64,000 nt of DNA. Origin: Jaapia argillacea MUCL 33604. Lineage: Eukaryota > Basidiomycota > Agaricomycetes > Jaapiales > Jaapiaceae. Shown piece by piece: positions 48,331-57,861 of this stretch. Within the stretch, counting starts at the first letter, position 1. The number at the start of each line of letters is the position of its first letter. The translations under genes were made by a program, and so were the position numbers. The notes below the pieces were generated by a model. The model saw only the letters and a list, made by a program, of their open reading frames with translations, was not told the origin of the DNA and made no database searches. The DNA lies in contig KL197714.1 in the NCBI GenBank assembly GCA_000697665.1, forward strand, positions 42,201 through 106,200, given 5' to 3'.

Positions 48331-49274
48331 TGTCTGAGTACGAAGAAAGTGGGTATGGAGAAAGTGAGTTGTAGTGTGGTGATGATGGAGGCACGAAGCC
48401 AGTGCATTTTATAGTGCTTGTGACGGCTGCGAGTACGATCATGGTCGCTGCGGGGAGGTTGGTATATGGAATTTCGTAGATTTTACAGTAACACTGCGGC
48501 GCGGTGCCACTGGAACGCGTATCATTGTGCCTCGTACGACACGTCGACAGCAGGCTGCAGGACGAAGCTGAGCTCTTGATTGCGCAGCTAATTGCGAGAT
48601 GAGGTGGGAGGGAGGGAGGGAGGTGGTGGTGTGTAAGCATGTCAATGTGATTGACTTCGACAAAGATAGTCGGAAGCTTCAACAGGATTCAGGCTGGGGG
48701 TACACGACGGTGAAAGGGCGGATTTGGTGTCTTGTTCATATTGCTCTAGTCTTATTTTTCCCCGCCGGCGCTTCATTGCCATTTATTTCATTCTGTGAGT
48801 ACGCTTGCAATTATGTACAGTATCGACATGTCATGTTATCGGAGACTCGATGCCATCCTACTGGCCGAACCACTCTTTGTGCTCGACGGCGGTTGGCAGA
48901 TGTTAACTTCAAGTTGCCATTCGTACGACGTGAGGACTTGGAGAGTAGGTCATAAATAGTCCTGAGTGTCCTTGTCCTTTACGAGATTCGATTCATTCAG
49001 CCGAGATTAGGCTTTGGCCAGCATACTGAGATAGAGGTTATGGAACGGATAGCAGTTGGAGAAAACCACAAAAGCATCATCGACCAAAGATGACGAAATG
49101 AAGATTGATAAAGGGTTGACACTATGTAGGAGGTATAGTATACAAAGTACTTAGTATGTACGATGAGCAGAACAATGGAGTCGAATGCGAGGGACGGTAT
49201 AATCAAACAAATCGAAAAGAAAGAAAGTTCGGAAGGAATCAACAACACCCCGCATCCAACTCGACAACACCGCT
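48331..49274. other. Promoter of copy A plus duplicated calcineurin flank and 3' flank of copy B
   Basis: Upstream of copy A lie the shared promoter blocks (48495-48520 and 48577-48589). Beyond them (48713-48841) is sequence matching the calcineurin 3' flank. After about 48960 comes the 3' flank of copy B. There is no separate gene. Confidence 0.7.
48495..48589 (-). promoter_or_regulatory. Shared promoter module of copy A
   Basis: Block 1 (48495-48520) has the core GCGGCGCGGTGCC followed after a few bases by GAACGCGT, which includes the palindrome ACGCGT. Block 2 (48577-48589) is TGATTGCGCAGCT, with palindrome TGCGCA. They lie about 165 and 247 bases upstream of the copy A ATG. Both blocks recur upstream of copies B and D at a similar spacing (56, 54 and 59 bases between blocks). 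Confidence 0.65.
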
Positions 49275-50848
49275 CTAAGCGATAGAAACGACAACCAACC
49301 TAAACATCTCCCCCCTCCTCCTCATCTCCCTCCTCTTACCCTTCTCCTCCTTCCTCGCCTTCCTCCCAGCCTTCTTCATCTCCTTCATCTCCTGACACTG
49401 CACCTTGATAGCCTCAGCCTCCACCTTGATCTGCTCTCGTAGTTCGTTTTTGTCAACGCCTGGTTCACGAGCTTGGGCTTTCCACGCCGCACATTGAGTC
49501 TTGAGAGCTTGTTTCATTTCGGTTTTTTGGAGTTTGAGAGCGTGTTGGGAGGTGGGGGAGGTGGGGAGAGATGAAGTTTCTTTTTGGGTGGTGTGGGTGG
49601 AAGAGCAGGTGGTGAAGGAGGAGGCGGTGGAAGAACCAGTTGTGGTGCGGTGTAACTTGGATCCCTCGCCACCCATCTTCGATCCCTCTTCACCAATCTT
49701 CGATCCCTCTCCACCCAACTTGGATTCCTCGTCACCCAACTTCGACCAACCAGTCTCACCCCCCATCTCACGCCCACGCCGCCTCCGTCCACAACACCCC
49801 CCACACCCAAACTCCATCTTCTTCGACTCGACTTCCCAATCGGGTGGGAAGCCTTGTCTGCCTGCGGTCGGTCCGCTTAGACATTCTGGGCCTTTTGCTA
49901 GGACTACTTCCATTTTTCTGGGGTGGAAGAATGTCTGCGACGATTTGTTAGGATGGGTGGGAGAGGGGAGGGAGAAGGGAGGACGTACTTGGTTCCAGAT
50001 GTTAATGAGTTCTCCAATCGCTAGACATTTCTTCTTCATCATACGACGATGTACGCTCTTCGCAATGATCACACCTACACCCAAACCATCAGCACCCACT
50101 AAAACCATCACAGTCGCAGGGGAAACATACCAGTAATACCACCCCCAACTCCAAAAGTCAAACCCCCAGCAATACCCAACACAACCGGGTTCGCAACGAT
50201 CTTCTCTCCCCCACTCAACGACCCGGCTTCTTTGATAGTGTTTAAGAATGTAAGCCAATCTGATTCTTGGATGTCGTGCGAGGCGAATGGATGGGGTTCG
50301 TTTGAGGGAGGGAGGGTGGTGGGGAAGCCGTCGCCGAGACGTTTACCGAGGGTGTAGATTGTTATGGGTGCGAAGGCGGTGTAGGGGAGGTTGGAGGGGG
50401 CAGGGCGGGAGAAGGATGGAGGCTGGGTGAAGATGGGAGGGGAGGAGGAGGAGGCGCATGAAGAGATGTAGGAGATTGGGCAGAATCCTCGAGACTGGGG
50501 TTGGGGAGGTGTGACGATGGGAGCGGTGCGCTGGTTCTCGATGGGAGCAGGTGCCTTCTCGTCTTCCCACTCGGACCCGCTCTTCTCGTCGATGGGATGA
50601 GCCGGCGCAGCGTGGTTGATGCTGAGGTTGTCGTATGACGGTGGGGTCTCGACGGTGGCTTGAGCAGGGGGAGGACCGGAAGGAGGTGCGTATGCGTCTG
50701 CGAAAGGGTTTTCGGTGACAGGGAGGTTCTGCATGGAAGTAGCGATGTCGGGTACGGGAATTTGAGGACTAGTATGCTCAGGATTGAGATACAAATCGTC
50801 CGAGTGAGCTTGAGGTTTAGGAGAAGTGGGAGCTGAGAGTTGTGTCAT
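49275..50848 (-). CDS. Array copy B: uncharacterised fungal protein
   Basis: Full-length sister of copy A. It starts MTQLSAPTSPKPQAHS at 50848 and ends FRLVVVSIA. The same order of blocks is seen: Pro-rich N-terminus, ITIYTLGKRLGDGFPTTLPP, HPFASHDIQESDWLTFLNTI, Gly-rich hydrophobic stretch (VLGIAGGLTFGVGGGITG), RRMMKKKCLAIGELINIWNQ, FFHPRKMEVVLAKGPECLSG and a charged helical tail. Introns lie at 50075-50130 (56 nt, same site as in copy A) and about 49936-49988. It differs from copy A by an extra Ser/Cys-rich insert (YISSCASSSSPPIF), by a four-unit 21-nt minisatellite coding for KLGGEGS-type repeats, and by an extra KARKEEKGKRREMRRR stretch near the end. Function unknown. Confidence 0.8.
49660..49743 (-). 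repeat. 21-nt minisatellite inside copy B (4 units)
   Basis: Four consecutive 21-nt units at 49660-49680, 49681-49701, 49702-49722 and 49723-49743. They code for seven-residue repeats KLGDEES, KLGGEGS, KIGEEGS and KMGGEGS. Copy A has a single equivalent unit (KSGDEES). Confidence 0.9.
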
Positions 50849-51323
50849 TATTTGGGAATGGATATGGAGAATGTGGGTTGTGGTGTGGTGATGGTGACGG
50901 ACAGACGAGGCGTGTGCATTTTATAGAGCGCGTGTGGGCTGTACATGTGAGGACGATCATGTTGCTGCGGGCAGGGTGCTATGCGGAATTCAGTTAAGTA
51001 AGGTTGATGCTGCGGCGCGGTGCCATTGGAACGCGTATTCTGCCATGTACGACAGCAGACGACAGCATGTCGCACGACGAAGCATTCCTTTGATTGCGCA
51101 GCTGATAAGCAAGTCGTCGATCGTCGCTGTCGAGCCTCGGCTGTCGGCGTCGGGTTAGGAGACACAGCCACCGCAGCAATGGAGACATCCTCCTTCCGTC
51201 CTGTCAACGTGTTGACGTCTGCCACTTGGGTCTTCCTTGCAGCAGCGGGGTTACGCGTCGAGTTGAGGAAAGCGACGACCGCCAACGTGTTTCTACGTGT
51301 CCCATTAACTCAGAAGTAGCAAT
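50849..51323. promoter_or_regulatory. Promoter of copy B with shared modules
   Basis: Block 1 lies at 51011-51036, block 2 at 51091-51103, and a third 32-base block at 51148-51179. The third begins CGTCGGGTTAGGAGACACAG and is identical to 55407-55438 upstream of copy D, but was not found upstream of copy A. No gene is present. Confidence 0.7.
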
Positions 51324-51606
51324 GAGCTTTGCGGGCCTGCGCCCACTGCGACCGCCGCTCTCCAGTGCTCGTTGAGCGAAGTGGATTTTAATGTACTTTC
51401 TGAGTATTTCGATATCTCTCAATATGTTCTCATAACGAGGGTATCCAAACAGTTGATTGTAATTCGTAGAAAGCTACAAAGATCGACAATGGCGAATTAG
51501 GAGGTATACGACAAAGTGTAGATAACTATCGAGTTGAACACAAGAAAAACCAGAATCAAATAAGACAAGAAATAAGAATTAATTCCACAATCCGAGCCGC
51601 ACCACC

Positions 51607-52215
51607 CTAAGCGATAGAAACAACAACCAACCTAAATTTCCTCCCCCTCCTCCTCACCTCCTTCCTAACCCTCTCCTCAGCCTTCCTCAACTCCTACTCT
51701 CCTTACACTGTGCCTTCAACGCCTTGCTCTCCGCTTTAGCTTGCTTCTTCATCTCAGCCTCGTCAATACTAGAGATGGGACCTTGCGCTTTCGCGGCGTG
51801 TTTGAGAGCTTTGTGTTGGTGTTTCAGCGCTCGTTTCGTCTCTTTATGTTCTGCGCGCATCGCTTTCTTCTCGACTTTGAGCGTGGCACGGGTACCTGGG
51901 TCGACATCGGAGGAACCAGACGAAGAGGAGGAAGTGGATGAAGTGGAACAGCTCGTGGAAGTCCGGTGTAACTTCGATCCCTGCACAGCCAACGTCGACG
52001 CTGTACACCCTCCCTCCACTTCCCTCGACTCGACATCCCAATCGGGTGGGAAACCTTGTCCACCCGGACCACTTAACCTCTCCGGTCCTTTCGCCAAGAT
52101 TATCTCCATTTTTCGGGGGTGGGAGAATACCTAGAAGGAATCGGCGTGAGTGAGCGAGTGAGTGAGTGAGTGAGTGAGTGGTGGAGGAGGGAGATGGGGA
52201 TCATACTTGGTTCCA
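51607..52215 (-). pseudogene. Array copy C: truncated remnant
   Basis: Only the 3' part of the gene family member remains. It covers the last intron with its TGAG microsatellite, then MEIILAKGPERLSGPGGQGF and the charged tail (VEKKAMRAEHKETKRALKHQ). Similarity to copy D stops abruptly at about 52215, just five or so bases into the upstream exon, so the first two-thirds of the gene is missing. Relative to copy D, one C is missing near 51693. The frame breaks after CKESRS and stops at 51687 instead of continuing to FRLVVVSIA (remnant stop at 51607). It also lacks the KEIKE insertion present in D. Not expected to make a normal family protein. It could have gained new 5' exons; see the findings. 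Confidence 0.85.
52146..52180. repeat. TGAG microsatellite in intron of copy C
   Basis: A run of GTGA/TGAG units, 35 bases with one variant unit. A shorter version stands at the same place in copy D (54295-54312). Confidence 0.9.
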
Positions 52216-53391
52216 CTCTCCAAGATTCCATCCACACCTCGCGAGAATACCGCTGGGATGTGACCTCAAAATCACCCCCCCTTGGCAGCCACACCGTTCG
52301 AGAAGGATCATTTCACACAGTCTTGGGTTTTCGGGCGGCTCTACCGGGAACAAACATTCAACAATAGACGGGATAAAGATTGGTCAAAAAAGCATAAGAC
52401 CACCGAGAACACATCGGAAGATGGTTCGCCGTGTACGCCGACGATACTCGTGAAATGTAAACCTAGGAATCACTTACGGAAAGAATACACAGCGCCGTGA
52501 ACCCATCTCGGGGTTCTCACAACTTCAAACCCAAACCGCGAGCTCGGAGCTGGTATAGTGATAACAAGAGGAGGGTCCAGTAGAAGTGTGTTTGGAGACC
52601 GATATACCGGAGGGATCAGGCGTCCAAAGTAATCTCGAACTATGCGAGATACTTGAGCGGGTTTCAACTCTGGCGCAGACAGGCCTAGGAGTTAGAACCA
52701 GTCTGTATTGGTGAGAAACAGCGATCTGAACGCCAACGTTCTGGAATCAGGCCCGCGACACTACGACGAATCGTTGTCAACCCATCCGAGCCGACTGGGC
52801 CGGCTTGTATTGTCGCAGGCGCTGGTCAGGCTACTTATTCCGTCTCGCTTATATGCTGGGCGTTGGAAAAGCTATGCATGGGACGAAGTTATACATGTGG
52901 AGAGTTGGGACGAGTGACAATGAGACTTACGATGGGTATGGAGTGACCAGGAGAAGACTCCCTAGGCTGGTAACGAGCCTGTCTATGAGAGCGGTATGGA
53001 ACAAAACCTGTCGTTGCATCATACTGAAGGTTTCGATCGGCTGCAAGCCTAAAGACACCGCCCCCCCCCCCCGCCGTCAAAAAGGACCTTCATGTTCGAG
53101 AGCACCTCTCTCTCTACGAAGTAATAGAATGCAAGGCGCCTTGGTGTTGATACAAGGACTGATGACGTGAGTCTCCAGGTATGACTTGAGACGACGAGGA
53201 AGGCATTGGCTCAGTCGGAGACCAGGTTAGATGTGCGATGTGCGGTTGTAACCGGCGTCCGCTGATAGTGCTGCTGTGATCCGAAATGGTTGGAAAGGTA
53301 AAATGGGAGAAGCGATCAGCGTAAATGAGAACCTTGGTGGAACCAAGGGTGCGACTCGCCGAGTGTGTCCCATCGAATTTGAAACAGCAAT
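52216..53391 (-). other. Unique spacer between copies C and D with coding-like minus-strand blocks
   Basis: Not part of the duplicated unit. Protein-like minus-strand stretches include NLQYDATTGFVPYRSHRQAR near 53030-52970, then ELKPAQVSRIVRDYFGRLIP and PPVYRSPNTLLLDPPLVITI near 52665-52540, with FGFEVVRTPRWVHGAVYSF after that. Another, DFEVTSQRYSREVWMESWRV, runs straight into the broken edge of copy C. No start codon or full exon chain could be fixed. The spacer also contains a run of 13 C at about 53060-53072. Confidence 0.35.
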
Positions 53392-53693
53392 TAGCTTTGC
53401 TGGCCTGCGCCCACGATCACCACGCTCCAGTGCTCGTTCAACAAATGTGGATTTTGACGTGCTTTCTCAACGTTTTGATGTCTCTCAATGCGTTCTCATA
53501 ACGAACCTGGGATCTAAACACTTAATTGTAGGTCAGAGGATACAGCAAAGATCGAACAAATAGACGGGAAATTGAGATTAGGGGGTATACGAAAAAGTAT
53601 GCATGACTCTGACATGTCGAGTCGAATACAAGGAAAACCATAATCGAACAAGACAAAAAAAGGAACCGACTCCACAATCCGAGCCGCACCACC

Positions 53694-55148
53694 CTAAGCG
53701 ATAGAAACAACCACCAGTCTGAACTTCCTCCCTCTCCTCCTCTCCTCCTTCCTCTTCCCCTTCTCTTCCCTCCTCGCCTCCTTCCTAACCCTCTCCTCAG
53801 CCTTCCTCAACTCCCTACTCTCCTTACACTGCACCTTCAACGCTTCCTTAATCTCTTTACTCTCCGCTTTAGCTTGCTTCTTCATTTGCTCCTCGTCAAT
53901 ACTAGAGATAGGACCTTGGGCTTTGATGGCGTGTTTGAGAGCTTTGTGTTGGTGTTTTAGAGCGCGTTTCGTCTCTTTGTGTTCGGCGCGCATCGCTTTC
54001 TTCTCGGCTTTGAGGGTGGCGCGGGTACCTGGGTCGACATCGGAAGAAGAAGAGGAGCTGGATGAAGAGGAGGAGGCAGTGGAAGAGCCGGTGGAAGTCC
54101 GGCGTAAGTTCGATCCCTCCGCACTCAACGTCGACGCTGTTCGACTATGTCCACACCCTCCCCCCACTTTCCTTGACTCGACATCCCAATCGGGTGGGAG
54201 ACCTTGTCCACCAGGCCCACTTAACCTCTCCGGTCCTTTCGCCAAAACCACTTCCATTTTTCGGGGGTGGAAGAATACCTGGAAGGAATCGGCGTGAGTG
54301 AGTGAGTGAGTGGTGGAGGAGGGAGAGGGGGAGCGTACTTGGTTCCAAATATTAATCAATTCTCCAACTGCCAAACATTTCTTCTTCATCATCCGATAAT
54401 GCATCGCTTTCCCAACAATAACACCAGTAACACCCCCAGCAATCCCAAAAGTCAAACCCCCCGCAATACCCAGCACAAGCGCACTCCCAACAAACTTCTC
54501 ACCACCCTTCAACGTCCCAGCTTCCTTCAAACTACCCAAGAAAGAAACCCAATCTAGTTCTTGGATGTCATGTGTAGCGAACGGGTGAGCTTCGGGAGAG
54601 ACGGCGAGAGGCAGGGTAGTAGGGAACCCCGAGCTGAGATGTCTTCCGTTCGCATAGATGGTCATCGGTGCGAAGGGCATGTACGGGAGGTAGGGTGGTA
54701 CCGGGCGGGAGAAGGAGGGGGGTTGCGGGAGGTATGTAGGAGGTGGTTGGGAGGACATGGGGTAGAATTCTTGGGATTGGGGTGGTGGAGGTGGACCAGC
54801 TCCGAAAGGAGCATCACGTGGTACCTGTTCCTTCTCGTCAACCCACTCAGACCCACGCTTTTCGTCGGTTGGATGAGTAGGGGTGGGTTGGTTGATGCCG
54901 AGTGTATCGTACGATGGTGGAGTTTCGACGTGAGCTTGTGATGGGGGAGGACCGGGAGGAGGTGCGTAAGCGTTCACGTTCGGACTTCCTGTAACAGAGA
55001 GGTTCTGCAGGGAAGCCGCTAGATCTTGTTGGTCACCGCCGACGCTGGGTGTGGGGAATACTGGAGCTTGAGGACTAGGGTGCTCAGAATTGAGATACAA
55101 GTCGTCTGCGGGAGATTTGGAAGAAGTGGGTGCTGAGAGTTGCGTCAT
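53694..55148 (-). CDS. Array copy D: uncharacterised fungal protein
   Basis: Most divergent complete copy, starting MTQLSAPTSSKSPADD at 55148. Conserved blocks: MTIYANGRHLSSGFPTTLPL, HPFATHDIQELDWVSFLGSL, hydrophobic VLGIAGGLTFGIAGGVTGVI, YRMMKKKCLAVGELINIWNQ, FFHPRKMEVVLAKGPERLSG, then a Ser run and a charged tail (AEKKAMRAEHKETKRALKHQ) ending FRLVVVSIA. The first intron of copies A and B is absent; the join lies at about 54424/54425. The remaining intron equivalent (54279-54338) is 60 nt, free of stops and in frame, so the gene reads as one 484-codon frame or, spliced, as 464. Function unknown; neighbours are its own paralogues. Confidence 0.8.
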   Translation of the reverse strand: MTQLSAPTSSKSPADDLYLNSEHPSPQAPVFPTPSVGGDQQDLAASLQNLSVTGSPNVNAYAPPPGPPPSQAHVETPPSYDTLGINQPTPTHPTDEKRGSEWVDEKEQVPRDAPFGAGPPPPPQSQEFYPMSSQPPPTYLPQPPSFSRPVPPYLPYMPFAPMTIYANGRHLSSGFPTTLPLAVSPEAHPFATHDIQELDWVSFLGSLKEAGTLKGGEKFVGSALVLGIAGGLTFGIAGGVTGVIVGKAMHYRMMKKKCLAVGELINIWNQVRSPSPSSTTHSLTHADSFQVFFHPRKMEVVLAKGPERLSGPGGQGLPPDWDVESRKVGGGCGHSRTASTLSAEGSNLRRTSTGSSTASSSSSSSSSSSDVDPGTRATLKAEKKAMRAEHKETKRALKHQHKALKHAIKAQGPISSIDEEQMKKQAKAESKEIKEALKVQCKESRELRKAEERVRKEARREEKGKRKEERRRGRKFRLVVVSIA

Positions 55149-55440
55149 CTCTTGAGTTGTGCGGGGGTGGGGAGACGAGGAGAGAGCGAAGGGATTTTAT
55201 ACGGCCCAAAGCGTCAATCCGCTGCGGGCAGGGACAAACTTTATCGAATTGTCGCGAGGCTATGACTGCGGCGCGGTGCCGCTAGAACGCGTCTTTTGCC
55301 ATACATGTCAGAATTGAATTGCGAGAACGCGAATCCAGCAGAGCCTTGCAGTGATTGCGCAGCTGATAAACGTGCAGTTGTCGTGTGGTCCAGACTTGCC
55401 CGTAAACGTCGGGTTAGGAGACACAGCCACCGCAGCAAAG
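55149..55440. promoter_or_regulatory. Promoter of copy D with shared modules
   Basis: Block 1 (55267-55292) and block 2 (55352-55364) match those of copies A and B, and block 3 (55407-55438) is identical to that of copy B. Block 1 is about 120 bases from the ATG, nearer than in A and B. Confidence 0.7.
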
Positions 55441-57861
55441 CAGAGTACGCTATGAACTGATTGACAGCCACACGTCGCAGTGGGAATCAAGTGGTTTTGC
55501 TGAAGACCATACTGGCTGTGGTCTAACTGTTATCCAACCTCTTACGTATTGCGATGAGGACGAGCAAAAAGGCGAACATCTCGCGAGGGGAATCTTGTCG
55601 ATGCAAACTATTGCACCGCATCTTAGACTCAAACATGGACACAGCCCGAGGAATGGAGTTCTCACGAAAATATATTGCTGGGGCACACCTATATACAAAC
55701 ACCAAGACTACATACCCCAACCAACGTCCGCCAACCCCATCACTAAAAAGAGTAGTTCAGTAAAAAAGAAATTTCAACTTCAAAACACAAGAGAACAGAA
55801 TCAGAGAAGCCGGTATTTTCAAACCCCCACCACACAAAAAACCACCTCACAGACCCAGCACATTATTCACCAAAACGACGAGGAACGCACGAGTCCTCCG
55901 CATGCAGAGGTGGGGCGCAGAGCGGTGTGTGATGGGGTGTTCAACGAATGGATGAACTTGGTTTCGTCCTTTAACAGTACAAGGTGAAGAGGCTTACCTG
56001 GCCATTGACCTAATTGACGCTTAACTTCATGTTCACGCGCGGGGGACCTGCGAGGCAAGTGAATTAGTGTTGGTGATACGAAAATCGACGAAGGAAGAGA
56101 AGAGGAAAGCATCAGGTTTGATTGTTTTGGTAAAGGAGTATCCACAAGGAGGTTTTGGCCTCACAATTCGGAAGCAGAACTGAATTTTGGGTTCATCACA
56201 AAGAAAGCGCGAAACGCGACAGCGAAAAGGATGGAGCGAGCGCGGTGATGTGGAGATAAAACTCACTGTCTTGGATATATGTATCGATCGAGGTATGCAA
56301 GCTGAGCGCGCTATGAGGGTTGCCGCATCACCAAGAGACTGGAGGAAAACGAGCGAGGAGCAGAATTTATAGGGTGTGAAGGAAGGTTAAAGCTCCGCTC
56401 CAATATTGACACTCCGCTGTTCTCTTTATTTTCCAAGTCCTTCCTTCGAGTCTCCTCAAACCTCAGTCCTCCTACCTGATTTTCCATAGCTGCTCTATCT
56501 CCAGACGTGATACGAAGGGAGCTGAAGAGCGACCACCATGAGATGGAGGTGAAACACGGACTTGGTATGATGCAGGTGAGACTCCGCCATCGATCGATTC
56601 ATTTTTTCCGCCCTTTCTTTGCTTTGATGATACCTATCCATACCGAGTTGGTGATACCTCATGAACCAATACTCAAAACATGCATCACCAACTGAGCTTT
56701 TTCTCCTTTTTCTTCCCTTCGTTCGTTCGAGTGGAGAATTCGGTGCTGATCTTGGTTTGTGATCTAGTGTTTCCTAACGTGGCCACTTATGCTATGGATT
56801 CGTTTCGGGTTTCTGCTGGGGCTTGTACCCGTTTTTGCTTCCTGACGAGTTTTGTTCAAGATGCGGTTGGCATGCGCTGGTCACTGTTGAATTGAAAAGT
56901 CAACGGACCTGTGATCATGCCAAGATCCCCCCTCGCCCCATCGCCTTCATACCACCGTGAGTTCTACCTCCTATTCGATATTTTGCTTCCCTTTCGTCTT
57001 TCCACCTAAAACTCCATGATGATTTCCATAAACTAATGACAAGCATATGTCCGACTTCTTGATGAAGGACAATTTTTGTTCGACTGATCTTCCTCTTTTT
57101 CGCTCTTCTATCATGTTGGTACGTTGCTCATCTCTGATATACAGTGCTAGATACATCTTGGATGGTGTGGTATGAAGGAAGGTGTATGAGATGATGACCC
57201 CTCGTGTTTGTGTGGTGCTTCGTTTGTCCTTTTCATCGATATTTATCGTAAGTAAGACTGGTTCCTCGTTGCCAAGCAATCCAATATGCCTGTCGCTACA
57301 CAAGTGACGAGTGACTTTGTAAGATTCCGGTGCACCTTTCTCGTTGCTTCATTATCAAGACACCATTTGCTTTGGGTGTTGACGAATATCAAGTGATGAG
57401 GCTTCGATGAAGGGCGCTCCGAAAGGAAAGTTCTGTGCGGCGCACAGGAATTCCACCGCAACACTCGAACGGATGACTCATCCATAACACGTCAACACCA
57501 TTTAGGTTTCTCCTTGAGGTCAATCTGCATTTCCGACAACGCAGTTCAAGAGAGTTCACGCCCCACTATGCTTATCAGAAGTCTCCAAGGTGATCGCAGT
57601 CTGATGGTAACGCCGCAGAACCCAGAGGTGAGATTAATGTACTTTGTATGGAACTTGGCAACTGCGACTCAGAGCCTTCGCAGTGATGGTTTCTCCACCT
57701 GATCAGCAAAATGACCTACAAGCGTAAATGAGGGATATCTTAGCGTCCGTTGTCGTTATCACCCCTCTATATTAAAGAGGTTGACTGTATTGGGGTGGTA
57801 CCATCGAACAACACACCCACATCACTACCTTACTCCCTCACCACCTCAATCCTTCACCAAC
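55441..57861. other. Long gene-poor stretch
   Basis: About 2.4 kb with no convincing gene. Short frames occur on both strands but have no domain, no coherent splice pattern and varied composition (A-rich near 55750-55880). The last 100 bases carry the leader of the NAD(P)-binding protein gene (ACACACCCACATCACTACC-type). Confidence 0.5.

Larger units (their letters stand above)
46265..55440 (-). repeat. Head-to-tail tandem array of four related gene copies (A-D)
   Basis: Copies A (46879-48330), B (49275-50848), C remnant (51607-52215) and D (53694-55148) all lie on the minus strand. All three complete copies end with the same FRLVVVSIA, and C keeps it after a frame break. A and B are most alike in both coding and 3' flanking sequence. 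C and D share their own 3' flank (51324-51346 matches 53392-53413, and similarity continues to the gene). This suggests an early duplication into two lineages, each then duplicated again. A and B units are about 2.4 kb apart. Confidence 0.88.

Noticed and set aside
49501-50136. 211-codon plus-strand frame opposite copy B
   Set aside because: Mirror of the biased composition of copy B; no ATG-based logic or domain, and copy B is supported by its paralogues.
53055-53075. Run of 13 C as a possible structural or recombination element
   Set aside because: Simple homopolymer in a spacer; nothing else supports a function.
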